From Chaetorhynchus papuensis (lineage: Eukaryota > Chordata > Aves > Passeriformes > Rhipiduridae), in the NCBI GenBank assembly GCA_013396525.1, contig VWYX01000014.1, positions 1,488,001-1,552,000 of the forward strand: a DNA stretch of 64,000 nucleotides, in the 5' to 3' direction. The translations under genes and the position numbers were made by a program. The number at the start of each line of letters is the position of its first letter. Positions within the stretch are counted from its first letter, which is position 1. Under the pieces are notes generated by a model. It searched no databases and had not been told where the DNA came from. It saw nothing but the letters and a program-made list of their open reading frames with translations. Positions 1-13,700 of this stretch are shown piece after piece.

Positions 1-743
1 AGCATCCGAAATACTTTTATGCTTTCAGGCAAAACACAGATTATGGACTTGATATAGGTATCAACAACTAAAATGGTAATGAAGGTGCTTCTGATTGTAC
101 AATCTGAAAAATCTGATCTTGTGGTTGAACTAGAATTGCCACGAACAAGTCTTTCCATAGTTAATAGTGCACCACCTGTCAACATTACTTTTCTATTTAA
201 ATAGCAAGTTCACAAGAACAGAAGCAGGAAAAGTATTTTTCCCCTTTCAACTAATCATACAGTCTGAAGTAATTAAAACACTATTAATTTGCAGTGGTTT
301 GCATTTCTTGTTTACGAATTAATTGCATCATTCAGAGCATGTATTTTCCTTTATACATATATGCCCTTTGAATGTTATGAAGCGAAGTTTTTCTCCAGGT
401 AAAAGAAAAGATTAAATCTCATGTCCTTTCTGAATAATTACTCATTATTGGTAGCTAGGTGGTACCTAGCTGGTACCTTTTCTATGAGAACAGAATTGGG
501 TTCACCAGTCTGCCATACACAGGGCAGCCAGCTAGAGCAGCAGTGGATTTTGTTAGTTGCAGACCAAACCATGCCTGAACAGGCACACTTGTATTTATAA
601 ACGATGAGTTAAAAGTGAAAAACCTTCTTGAATTCACTTGTTAACTACACTGAAAGCAGCCAAGCATGTTTTAAGCCAAGGAAAGAGGAGTCTGACTTGA
701 CTTTTGCTTTCAAAGCTGGCAAGAAGAAGGAGTACATGTGTAC
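1..743 (-). other. MARCHF5: MARCHF5 intron 3 (partial)
   Basis: This stretch lies downstream of the donor of the 744-874 exon on the minus strand. The following MARCHF5 exon, which should begin with residues like VVGHKEG, is not visible here, so the intron runs off the left edge. I see AT-rich intronic sequence with one short inverted repeat near 453-471 (arms AGCTAGGT and ACCTAGCT, 3-nt spacer). Nothing else can be supported. Confidence 0.75.
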
Positions 744-874
744 CTGCATGACCGTCACAGCTCCGTACGTAACGGCTGTCCAGTATATAGAGCCCACCAT
801 TATCCCAGCCGCAGCAAAGGGACATGCCTTTGAGATCAGGCGATCTGCAAGATCCAAAACGTAAACAACTGGAC
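744..874 (-). CDS. MARCHF5: MARCHF5 coding exon 3 (first membrane segment)
   Basis: This 131-nt exon of the mitochondrial E3 ubiquitin-protein ligase MARCHF5 (MITOL) encodes residues 83-126. It reads PVVYVLDLADRLISKACPFA and ends in GAVTVMQ, which matches the vertebrate protein as I recall it. Residues of about 99-120 (ACPFAAAGIMVGSIYW onward) are hydrophobic and form the first of the family's four transmembrane segments, which anchor the ligase in the outer mitochondrial membrane. On the minus strand the acceptor reads TTTATCACAG before the exon and the donor is CAG|GTACAC. The incoming phase (2 nt complete Gly83) fits exon 2, and the exon ends on a whole codon. The remaining three membrane segments and the C terminus lie beyond the left edge. 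The short extension of the open frame past 744 (HMYSFF) is intron. Confidence 0.95.
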
Positions 875-3800
875 CTGTGATAAAGGAAAAGTAAGGTTTC
901 AAGATAGATATATATAGATGCAACATAAAAGCATACTGTAGAAAGGTCAGCATCTATCACCAATAAGAAAGAACAAACGAGGCAAAATAAAAGTCTGACA
1001 TACCACACGTGCTGTTTAAGTGAGAATATATAATTAAAAAGCTATTAAGCTAATCTTGTAACTTCTTTCTACCTATCATTTTATTTACCAGATAATCTTT
1101 CCAAGAGATTGATATACTGCTTAAAGCACTAATTTACCCACTGATTAGCTTCCTTTGTGTTGAATAAGAATTGTTCTTTTGTAGAAAACACTTTAGGCTT
1201 AGTGGCTTTTTTATTTGTTAGATATTTTAGTTTTCTAAAGGAAAAAATATCCATTTGTTGTAATGTACTTCATGTCCTTATCTTTGACAGCTTCACCTGA
1301 AAATTCTGTCACTAAACTATCCTGCTATGCAGTAAAAAGTAGCACAGTTGATACAAAAGATTCCTTCCACTGGAAGAGGCTGCATTCAGTATGTTTAGAG
1401 GATCACCTCGCAAAACACTGGAGGAAAAAATACTCCTATTCAGGTTATTCAGTGCCTTTGACAACAACACATGAATAGTTTCATTGTTCTGTCTATGCAC
1501 AACTGCACTTTCCAGACTTACACAGGGCAAGACAATAAATACCCTGACTACCTTTGGTGAGGTAAACAAGGGCAATGCCTGCATCTTTTCTTTGAGGGAC
1601 TGCAAGAGCATGAGTGAAACAAAAGCCGGAACACTGAAATGTATACACGGAACTGGAAAACATCATCACCATAATCCTCATAACTTTTGTATTTGTCAAC
1701 AAATTCTACATACAGACTGTCCTCCCACAGCTCATATGCATGAACAGTTCCTGTTAGCTCCCTCCTACTTTTTCCTACCAAAATCAGTGACAATTCTCAA
1801 AACCAGCCTACAGGCATTCCTCAATTCTCCATGTCTAATTCTCCATGTCTATCAAAGTTTACCCACAGTGACAAAATTGTGACTCCTGTTTCATGACTTA
1901 GTTACTTCTTCTTCTACACAACAACTCTATTGTGAATGATTTCAAAAACCCCCGTTCTACTCAGCTCAAGTCAGCCAGGGAAAAAAGGCAACAGGAACAT
2001 CCAGTTCAGCTCCTAACAGTTGTGTTTGACTTTCCAGAACACACTTAAGAAGGTGCTGGGATGTCTGTCAATATGCTGGAAGTAGCAACAAGGTCATAAC
2101 GAGTACTAAATGCACAGTAGTTTACACATCTTGACTGTTTCCCAGAATCATTGAAAAAGTTGTTTGGTTGAAAACTTAGGTTTGAAGACAGGAGACTCAA
2201 ATAACACTGAAGGTTGCCTTGTAACACTACAAGTACTAACAAATTGCACCTACTGATCCTAATGACTAAGACAAGCCTGGCTAGAGAATTGGGTATAAAA
2301 TCTTGAGACAATACTAGAAAAAAATTTTTGAAACAATCTTTTAGTTAGTCCTTAGGAAGGAAGTGAGAAAGGAGGACAAAACTGGTTTGTTTTTAAGATG
2401 GTATTGAGGAACAAACAGGAAAATAAATATCACTGATACCCAAATTAAAGAAGGAAATATAAAACAAAAATATTTTTCATTTTGAAAAATAGATCATGCT
2501 TTAAAGAGTTTTTCTCTGCCAAAATGTTTTCTGTTTATTAAACTGAAATAATTATCTAAGAGATACTTTGGTTACTTTTAAAATAGTAATAATGTTTTCT
2601 ATTTAGTGAAAGTTCTCAGAAGAGCAGAAAACAGTTCGCAAAAACATAATTACCACAAATCACCAAAACTGACAGGCACTATCAAATCTGAAACCGAATT
2701 ATGATTTTGCGATATATCATGAAAGGTTGTTTTGAACTAGTAAATACATAAAAAGACACCCACTGTTACTTATTAAGATATTCACTGATGTCTCTTCAAG
2801 TTGATATTACTTCTAAACTATAATCATAAATTAGAATTCGTGTTCGGGGTGTCCTTTCACAGAATTTTTAGAAAAAAGTTTGCAGCAGTACATTAGGGAA
2901 GTCTTAATGTAACTAAGTTTCTGTATTGTGATGCCTCAGGGAAACTTTACTCTTTACTTCTTCCCTGCTCAAGTAATTTTAGATTCTTGAAGGGTATGAC
3001 TAGTACTGTCTTCAAAAGACACCTGCTGCAGAAGAAACAGGGCCACTAGCAAGGCTTCTTGGAAAATTCTTACTGTCCTAACTCTGCCTGGTGTGACCTT
3101 GATTGACTTGTAGTTGAATTGTGCTGTAACAGCTTTGGGTTACTAGACAGAGCTACAAAAAGGCAAGACTGTCTCACTTGTTTAAGGCATTTCCAGGTCA
3201 TGATTGATGTTCCATGGACCCAGATTCATTTCCCTGCTCTACTACCGATATCTTGTGTACTCTTACACAAGTCTGAATTTTTGAGCCCTTAACTTTAAAA
3301 ATGGAAAAAGATGGTATTGTGAGGGAAAATATATCAAAACACATGAAGGGAGTCTCACATAAAATGCAAATGCAGCTCACATTACAATTTCATCAGTCAA
3401 GACACAAATAAGAATTTTAAACAGTGTCAAGTTTTGTCGTGCATTCTGGGTCCAGAGAGAAACCCAGATTTCTTCCCAAAGCCAATGCTAAACGTTATCA
3501 TTTGATGCTTTCTTTATGATGGAGATTTACCTTATTCAGCAAAGCCGAATTGTGGTTGTTATATGAATAGCTTGAAGTAAGTTTCATAGTGGTTTATGTC
3601 TTTTTTAATATCAACAATACAGTACTCACTGTTCTATCATGGAAATAAATGTCACCACTCAGAATTCCCTTGACGCCTTAATTTTGTCAGCCCTTAAACT
3701 AGTAAGAAAGGGATCCTGTCCCAAAGAACTGGCAGTGAGTTATTTTCAGCTCTTTTATTACAGAAATAAGATACTTTTTAAAAAATCTTCTTTAAAATCC

Positions 3801-4573
3801 TCTAAATGCCTGCACTTACTTGCTACATCACCATTTCTTTAACAAGCAGTTTTACTTTTAAACAAAATTTAAGTTTCCATGGCAACATTTCATTTTCTTG
3901 ATTTGCTTAATATATCCCATAGAACACATGGGCAAATGAGGGCTGAAATAACAGCAAGCACTACTAATTTAAATACATGCAACGTACTGTGCATTATCCT
4001 ACTTGGCTACTCAAGTAAGAAGTCAGAGTACCTGGCTACTCTGGAAGACCATGTCCAACTTTTTTTTTCACCTTGACAAACAGGGCAAGAGCAGTACCCA
4101 GCAATCATAAATACTCTGCCTCTTGATTACAGGGCAGTATTGACTCAGAAACACCTCCTGACCAAAGTGAAAGTGTTTTTCCAGTAATACCACATGCTGC
4201 TTAGGAAATTCTCCTCTGATAAGTGTCTCTGCAAGCTGAGTCAAAAAAAGGATGTGTTTATGTGCTGTGTGGCAATTGCTGAAAGAAGTCACCTTCTGCT
4301 CAACAAGAAAAATAATCCCATTAGCCAGGAAATAATTACAGGTCAATCACAAAATTTATCTACATACCTAAGTGGAATACATCCAAAATTTTTAGAAGGT
4401 ATTTAACTAAGCCACCAAACAGGATGCAAGCAGAATATAAAGTTATTTCTTTCTGTCTGGAAAAGGGAATAGACAAGTTTTCAACAGAAATGGTGCTCCA
4501 AGCACAAGAAAGGAAAAAAACAAGAAAGCAAGAACAAATAAAGAAAGAACAGTTTAAATGATCCATATCTTAC
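875..4573 (-). other. MARCHF5: MARCHF5 intron 2
   Basis: This 3.7-kb intron lies between the RING-CH exon and the first membrane exon. It is AT-rich with scattered short ORFs (for example at 1484-1882 and 4068-4346) that lack recognisable domains, splice structure or codon signal and are probably chance. A small direct repeat (AATTCTCCATGTCT twice, about 1824-1852) is present. I see no RNA gene or intact mobile element. Confidence 0.85.
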
Positions 4574-4776
4574 CTAGCTTTGGAAATACTATTAAATACT
4601 CTGCATTGCACTGAGGACAAGCAACTCTAGCAGTACTGTTTCCTCTTTGCTTTTCATCCACCCAGCGCTGCAGACAAGTCTGATGCACCCATTTGGTAGA
4701 GCCCCTGCACCTGCAGGGTCTCACCCACTCTGCTGTCCGATCATCCTCATCGGTAGCAAAACAAACCCAGCAGCTT
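4574..4776 (-). CDS. MARCHF5: MARCHF5 coding exon 2 (RING-CH domain)
   Basis: This 203-nt exon encodes residues 15-83 of MARCHF5, the catalytic RING-CH (RING-variant) domain that recruits an E2 and transfers ubiquitin to mitochondrial proteins such as fission, fusion and outer-membrane regulators (family knowledge). The C4HC3 zinc ligands are all visible: Cys17, Cys20, Cys36, Cys38, His46, Cys49, Cys68 and Cys71. They sit in CWVCFATDEDDR, RPCRCRGSTKWVHQTCLQRW and ARVACPQCNAEY, and are followed by LIVFPKLG. The minus-strand acceptor is GTGATTACAG, and the exon's first base completes Arg15 begun by exon 1 (AG|A). The donor is GCTAG|GTAAGA, leaving one base for Gly83. No ligand is missing and there is no frameshift. 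Identification is essentially certain from the near-invariant domain. Confidence 0.98.
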
Positions 4777-7700
4777 CTGTAATCACAGGAAGGAAAAAAA
4801 AAGGTATTTTCTGCTACTTTTACATGCTTAAAATAAACATTCACATGTGAAAGCATGCAGCTTTAGAAAGTGTGCACCTAGAGATGATGGTTGTTACTTC
4901 ATTCTTAATCACCAGAAGTTAAGTATTTTGTACTACAGTTTTGCTATAAAATCAACATAATAAACATAATTTTACTGATAGCTAAACAACTACTTTATAC
5001 ATTCTGAATTATTAATTAAACTTTTAGATAATTTATGATTAAAAAGCATTGAGACTGTAGTCCAACTTTTGAATAATTCAACATATGAAAAATCCATATT
5101 TTTTTAATGTTTTATCATCTCCTTCTACAACAGACATTTTAGTAAGTTTTTTTTTAGTTTTAAAAATGTAAGATCAATATTGTAGTCTGTTACTTGGGAA
5201 ACTAAGTCCAATCCACTTAAATGATAAAACCACACAAATGATACAATATATCACAAAAAACTCTAATCAATTATATCAAATTAATTCCGTCTCTTTGAAA
5301 AGATAAAGACTTTAGTTCAAACAAGTTGACTTTGTATGACAAAAATTAAGTTACAAAGTACTTCAACAATACTATTGTACCAGTAGAGGAGGAAATTTCT
5401 GCTTTAGAGAATTATGTAGACTTGAAAATTCAAATATATTAATTCTGTAAGGAGAAAACACAAAACTGACAGCCTATACAACCTGACCTGAAGTGAGCAC
5501 AGAACCTAGGAACTCCCAGATATCTGGTCTGATCTAGGCCAGGCTTTTGACCAACTTACAAAAGAAAGCAAAATATTGATCTAAACTAGGAAAACATCAG
5601 ATATGTTCAGCCAATAATTTTTACTGTGAAACAATTTGCTAATTCCCATACTGAAGGTATGGAAGTTTACATAATAAAGCAGAATTTACCAAAAGAAGGA
5701 TCTTACTACAAATATAGGTATTTATATAATGGTTTGATTTTTTAAAAATATTTTATGCAAGCCACTGCAATCATAGTTAAACCCTTATAAAGGAGCACAG
5801 CAACAGCATCCCTATAATTTAACTACCAAGACACAATCTAATTAGACATTGTGACCTAACAGAAGTTTTGCATCACTATTTTGATGTTGAAGTTTTGTTC
5901 TCGTAACAACTTGAGTAACATCATTAAGACAAAACACTAAAAGGTTTCTTATATGTAACCAGTAACAGACAGTAACTGAGAGAAGAAACTGAGAACTGCT
6001 CTGGCACAGTAAACAAACCAACTTTATTATTTGAGAATCATGATTGCGGATTCTATGCCAGGATGTTACAGTGGTTCATGTTGCTTTTCCTCTCGCTTTG
6101 TTTTTGTTTGTTTTTAACTTCTCTTTGAGGAAGAAGAAGGGGGAATCTGCAATGGGAAACAATTTTGTCAGGCTCCTACTTCAAGAAATGAAAAATATTG
6201 TTGTCTAACAGCTTTGCTTTTAAGATCTCACTGTTTTGAGTAGTGCTCTCTTTGTAAATTCAAAGTGTTTCTTTACAGAAGAATAGCCATGTTTTTTTAA
6301 TAGAAATAACTGTGCCTATAAAATACTTGCAAGACATCTTCTTTGAATCTTCTTAACACCTATAGTAGTAGAAATATGTTGAAAAAGTTGCAAGTGTGTC
6401 AGAGCAGAAGGCAACCTGTAGCAATTTATTACTGGCATACTTGTAAAAGGGTAAATTTGAGATTCAGATTCCAGGGAAGACTGGAGAAATAGCAATTTAA
6501 CAACTTTGAGCAATCCGTAAAATGAACCTATAATGCCCACGTGTCCAGTTGTAAGTACAGAACACATTTTAGTAGGTACAGATGTAAATTTAAACTGTGG
6601 TGGCCTAAAACTAGAGCTGCCTCAATCAGCATTTGAGAAGACTTTTCAGTTGGTGACTGACATCTGGAATCAGAACTGTAGTTTCTTCCATTCATCTTAA
6701 TGGAAAGGTAAAATCAAAGTCTGACTTGGCTTCTTTCTGTCCCTCCCCACATTGGTTTGTATCAAAATTGTCATGCTATTCACTCCTGTAACACCATCCT
6801 TCTTTTTGCCTTCATACTCCCAATGTGCACCTACTGCAGTCCCAAATGAAAGGACACGTTAACCTTCCTAAGCAGGAGGAGGAAAGACAGATAAGCCACA
6901 AGTCAGTAAGAATCTAGATGAAAATGCTGACACCACAACTAAGATTTGTAAGGATTACAAAGCATGGCTGACATTTTGGCTCATTGCACTCAATATCAAG
7001 GAGTTCTTAGAGAACACAAGTTCTTGCATTGTTTATTGATTTTTATTTACATTAAGAATCCCCAAATTTACTTTAAGAACAAATAATACCATACAATACT
7101 ACTGATCACTGTTCCTCTTCAGTTTTTTTCTGCATTACGGGTAAACATTCACTCATTCATTCCACATCCTATTTAAGTCTACAACTGCTCTAAATCTGTA
7201 ATTCAGATTTTTATTTATAAATTAAAGGCTTCACAACAGAGCTAGTTAGGTCTGAGGATACCATCACAAAATGCAAGTCTAGAGTTTATTCAAATAATTA
7301 CAGATTTAAGCATGAACATAATCTTGCTACAGTGCAATTTTAACTAGTGTATTTGTCCACGACAATGGTTGTAGATTAAATTCTGTTCTCAAGTTCTCTG
7401 TCAAGGTTAGTAAGACAAAAAAAATGCATCTTTTCTTTAATTGCTTCATCCAATTTCTTGCCAGCCAATCATACCTGAAAACCCGAAAGATGTATGAAAG
7501 GAATAACAAAATCCTTTACAGACTTAAACCTTTAGCAAGTCATGAATAATGAACAGTAAATTCCTTCTATACTGTCATCAGCTTTATCTCTCTCCATTGA
7601 CAGCAGCTGTAGCAGAAAGGACTAAATAAAACCATTTCAAAACAGGTATCTAGGCTCTTGCCAGATTTTCCATTTTGTTGTACTGAATAAAATATGACCT

Positions 7701-10700
7701 TGATTCTTACCACTGAATCAGGTTGCTACTCAGATAACCTGAAATAGAAAGGGCTGAAAAGGTGGAACAAAGCATTGTTTCTGATAGAAACTCAAACCTT
7801 TTTCCTTGGTGACTTTCTACATAGCCAAATCAATAACACTAATGTATTTTTCCATACTTCCTTGGCTCAAAAAAAAAAAAATCAAAACAAAACATACAAA
7901 ACCTCAGACCAGTATCACTATTGCAGCTCTGAATATAAGGTTACAAATGCCTTTTAGATTCAGCTCCCCAGCAGATGCAGCTTTCCAGTCTCAAAAATTG
8001 TATTCTGACTCTGAGAATAATGTGTTTTTTGCATCTGTTTTTTTTCTCTAGGAAAGACAAACTCTTTTCAGGGCACTGCTCATATTAAGAGCAAATCAGA
8101 TGGGGAGAAAGTTGTATTGAAGATCAGAGATCCTATACTCCAAATGTTACATGACTAATATAAGAAACCAAGGCCTGCCTAAAACCAGGTTCCTCCAAAC
8201 CTCAAGTTTCTTACCAGTAAGGAGCCCACTCTCTCTGGTACTCGGTTGGAGCTACAGCTCCAACAAATCTGTAAGATCTCCAGTATCAGACATACCTAGA
8301 CTGCTCTCCTTTTTATTAAGCTATACCCCTTCTAAAGGTTACTTTTTTTCCAAAAGCAGTCTTAGATGGGAGGGAAGATTCTAATTCATGTTACTTAAAT
8401 CAAATCTGACTCAATTTGTGAAAGCTGAATTCATCATGAAACAGCTTTGTTTTCAAGCAGGCATGACTGTGTAAAGCAATACAAAAAAGTAATTTAAAAG
8501 CAGTATGTTGATTATATATATGCACTAGTAAAATATTTGCAAAAATTTCTAAAGCCCCATAAGCCCAGCAGATATCCTTGTATCCACAACACTTAATGGA
8601 AGATGACCTGCTAGACTGGACAGCACAGCTGTTTTATGATCCGGTTTCAAATATTCAGTACTGCAAGTAGGAATGGAAACATCTTGGAATTTTCCCCCTT
8701 GTGTTCAGTGGCATACAAATATGAATGGTCAGCAAAACCAGAAAACATCTCAGAAAACAAACTTCTACTAGACTTTTAGACCTAACTCTTACCATGGGAA
8801 ATGCAAATTTGAACATGCATGACATGCTCTAGAATTATGAGCTAAAACCACATTTTCCCTCTCATTACAGTTCTTCCATAAAATAAGAAATTTTCTGCAT
8901 TTCTCCCACATCATAAAGCACATCTCTTCTTTAAAGTGGCAGGATATCTTGCTGTAAGAGTAAAGCATTCTTGTCCTGCTAAGCACCAAGTGTCTGAGCA
9001 GCTTATTGCAATTAAATTTCATATCCAAAAAGAAGAAAGTGAAAAGGCTGAAACATAACTGATAGCAACGACAGCACAGAGAGCCAAGTCAGTGAGGGGT
9101 GAAAACATACCTTGGAAAAAATGACTGAAAGCATTCCAATAACTAGCCAGAAAAAGGCACTGTTCTAAAGGATGACCTACAAGTCTGCTGTTTGGAAGAG
9201 GCAATCTTTTATAAGCTTCTATAACAACTTTTTAGGTATAGTCTATGTCGACAGATAAAGTACCTTTGATGATGAATAGTGATAAGCTTTACACTAAACT
9301 TGCCAACTACACCATAAGTACTACAAGATCATGTTTAAGTTAGAAGACTAGGATGTCAGAAAAATGGAGTTACCTAGTAGCATTAGGCTGCTTTGGAGCT
9401 GGCTGGAATTTTCGTAGGGGGACAGCAAACTGTTCTCTCAAAAAGCAAGAGAAACACCACATTGCAAATGCAACCACTAAGTATTTCCTTTTCCTGAGTG
9501 TGAAGAACCAGCAGCAGTAAGATCTTGTGCTAGAGGGCCACTACCTGGTCACAAGAGAATGCAAGCCTAGCCTACAAACCCCTGATAAAGAGAGGAATAT
9601 CGTTAACCCAATAAATGTTAGCTTATGTCGTGTTTCACAGAGGAGATTAAGTGCCAAAAGAGATGAACTCAGGTGCAGGATTATAAATGGAACACCACTC
9701 TTTCCCCAGTATTTTCCTGGGCATCAAACACAGTGGAAAATACTTTTATCTTCAATCCAAGACCTGCCTATCAAACTCAAAAAACCCTTACACTATCCTA
9801 AGGGGAAAAACACACAAGGGAAACACACTGAGTGAAGAACAGAGATAGCGGTGCAAAAATAGCGGCCTTAGATGTTCCATCGTGACTTTAGTGGATGCTT
9901 TTAAGGCAGCATGGCATAGCAGCCATATGCCAGCCTGTATCACTCAGCTAGAAAACAGGCTGTCACCTTGAAACGAAGTCTAAAATTCTCAAAGGAAGTC
10001 CTGAAAGTCATCTGACCTTATACCCAATTCTGCTCTGCCTAGTCATTCAGGATAGGGTGTAATGCTGTGTAAATGTGACATTGATAAGAATCCAGACATA
10101 ACAGTAATTACACTTGACTACAAAAGCAGTGCATTCAATAGAAACAGCTTAAGTAGAGAATATAAAGCTAATGTTGGTGAGAACATATGGTCACACAAGT
10201 GGTATTCACATACAGGTTCTGACTTCCTCTAACCTCAGGATGACATTGGATAAACTAGATTTTAGAAAGCTTTTAATAAAAACATGTGGATAACTAAAAC
10301 CCAGTGAACAAAGACATTAAAACCCTATAGAATAATTAACTAGAAAGTGCACCAGAAAGATCTACTGATTATCAAAAGTTCAATTCAAGCTTTATTATAT
10401 TCTCAATTATAGCTTAAACCAAGGGGAAGTATTTTACACTTGAGTTCATTGCACTATGTAAAGGCAGAGATGCAAGTAAAGGACAGTTCACCGAATCCTG
10501 CTGGCTGCTTTCCAGCTTGTGGATAAAATTAAACCTTTGACTGCCAGGCATCACCTATTGTGCTTAAATTGGGCCTCAGGAGGTTTTTATGGTCTGTTTC
10601 TAGCCATCTTAGAATAAGGAATCCCTCCCCAGATCTAGCTATCTTGGCAGGTTTTAGTCTCTAGTTTGCCAAATCTAGACCGTCACTAAAAAAATTAGCT

Positions 10701-13700
10701 TTCACTCTGGATAATTTAAACTTTTGCAACCAGTTATTCAGACATAATCCTTTTGCAAAGTCTTCAAAATTCAGTTATCTTAAAGGCTTTAGTATTACCA
10801 TACTCACTTTTTCAAAAGGAAAAGCTGAGAAGTCACCAAAGCTCACTGGCCTTGCTGTCAGCCTTTAAATACACAATTAATTCTGATGTTAGAAACATTT
10901 GTTTTATTTCTCAAGTGAGGGAGGGATAACAGGGCCCTTCTAGACATGTACAATGAACAAATCAGGAGAAACTATTACTCATACAATAAGCACTTTACTA
11001 CTAAACATTATATATTTTGCTAACTAGACTCTTACTATTGTGTATTAGCAGCTTGGCCTATAACTAACAATTTAAGCTACTGAGTGCCTGCTGGGGGGGT
11101 AACTCTGATTCTTACCATCTTAGGAGGAAAACCAAAAGTGACTAAAACTAAGTGGCAAAAGAAAAACCAACCAAACAAAACCTAAACAAAGAACCCCATA
11201 CACACACACAAGATCATTTACTTCCAAAACTGACACATGCTTTGAACAACATGATTTGAACAGAAAGCTGACACGTAGTCAAGTACACACATACATAGCA
11301 GACTGAAGAATTCTAGTAGCATTACGTTAATGCTTTAAAAATTTAATGGATTTTTCTATAATGCAGACAGCACATGATACTATATAGAGAAAACATTTTC
11401 TCATGCATTGTTTGACAAATCTGTCAATAATCACAAACATAGGAAGTAACAGAGATGTGAAGCAACTAGGAAATTACATTTTAGAGGCTATTTAAAGTTA
11501 CTTCCTTGAATGTGACTTTAAACATCTTAATTATTTATTAATTACCTCTAAGATGACCAGACTCCAAATGAAGACAAAAATATGTAGTTTCTATTAGGCA
11601 ACATTAAACAATGCCATTTTGCACTGGGGAAAAGGGGGAGTTGCATCAGAAAAATACCAATACTGGTTTTTGTGGTGCATGTACAGAGTAGCCGACAGAT
11701 GCTACAAATATCAGGAGTGACCTACATACAGAATAGACCAAGTTTGACCTGCCTACAACTGTAACCATCTTGACATTAAGCTGTTGCTGTGATAAGCAAA
11801 TGGTAAGAAATGCAAAGTTATTCAGAGTCTGTATCATGTGAGCTCAGTCTCCTGCAGCCATTTTCCAGTGTCACACAGTTAATGAAGAAGTACACATGAA
11901 TCTTTAAGCTTTAGTTACAAAAGTAAATACATTAGCATAGACATCTGTTAGAAACCAAATAAGGCTCCTTGCTTTACATTCAATTTTTAGAGAAAGTACT
12001 TGTGAAATAGAAGTTTGATTTTTTTTATGTATTCCTAGAGAGTTTCATGGTTAAACTGACCACACAGGGTAAGCAATCTTCCTGTTGTGTTCTTCCAAAG
12101 AAAAGAGAAGAAAAAAAATGGGAAGTGTAGTCCTACAATTGCAAAAAGTGGAAGACTCCAAAGAAAGCAAATTGTTTTGAATGCAAGAGTTTATGGCAGA
12201 CACTACTACTCAAATTATTCTCAGTTTATAATTTCTACTTTTTACCAGATAATTTACAATATAACAGAACAAACCAAAAAGCTCTACTTAAGTCAGTCAT
12301 CTTATATAATTCTAATAATAAAAACTGGAACCATTTCTGACCAAAAAATTACCAAAATCTTTAAATGCCAACAAGATAAATTCTTGGGATGTTAATACCT
12401 CAAGAACAACAGAAAAACACCTATCAAATGTGGCAGACAGTGAAAATTTGGAAATGTCTTTACTCTGAATAAATGTGAACAAAATTGCAAGGTGTCTGAT
12501 CACAACATTAAGTAACTCTCCTCGACAGGCTGTGGAACTGACTGCATGACTCACCAGTAGAACAGTCACAAGCACCCTGCACATGGTCTTCTGTAATTAT
12601 ATCCTTCACAGAAAGCTAACTTATGTTGGCACATTTTAGTCCAATAAAAAATATCCAATTCTAGACAAAAATATTCACATTCCAGGAGGAGGCACTTAGA
12701 ATAAACAAATGAGAAGAGATCTAGAAGGTACATAATGATCACAGTGTAATTTAAAATAGAGGGATAGAGGGTTTTGTCTTCTTTTCTAGAAAGATTGTGA
12801 AGAAATAATAAATTACATCAAAATGGCTTTTAAAAAAAAATACCACTGAATACCAGCCCCTCTTGTCCATTAAAACTCTATTATTTACCACCTTCCCATT
12901 GTGTTAGTAGTTTCTTTTAATATGTATGCATTGAAGAAGAGCTGCATGGTCATAGGGGAAAACAGGCAGAGATACATAAACTGAGAATACTAAATAATCC
13001 ATACTTCCCATCAGCAATCACCTGAAAACCTAGAAGCACTAATAACACTCATCCAAAAAGTTTGTTTCTGTGAGAGTTGTTTCCAAACATAGGCACATAC
13101 AAGAATTCCGTGGTTAGCCCTTAAATGAACGGGTATTTACTTGTTATAGGGGAAACTATTATAAAGCAGGCCAGTTTATTTTTTATCTTAACTTAGAAAC
13201 AAATGAACAGCTAGTCCCTGGTTTAATACAACTTCAGTGCATTTTTTTTAAGCAGCATTTAAAAGTGAACACTTTGATTGTAAGTTTTCTTATTCTACAG
13301 CAGTGTTAGGCAGGAGATGTCTAATCCTTCCCCCAGAATCAATGACACAAAAATCCTGAGCATAAGCACTTCCACTGAGTTTTAGAAATTTTTGACAAAA
13401 AGCACTCATACTAGAATTAACATGACAGGACCAAAAATTCTTAAGAGAAAAAAAAGCAAGATCCCAGTCCGACTAGACAGGAAGTTATCTTAACTTTTAG
13501 GTACAAATTTCAGAGCAGGTGCTACAAAAGGCCAAATGCAGATTTGCTAGAAGGTGTCAGTGGACTGTACCTCCCCACTGGCACCTCCAGCATAGTATGC
13601 TTAAGTTATGCAGTGCAAATGATACTGTGCTGTTTTCCCACTTAAACTAGGATTGTATCTAGACCTGGTATCACAAAATTACAGGTTGGAAGGGACCACA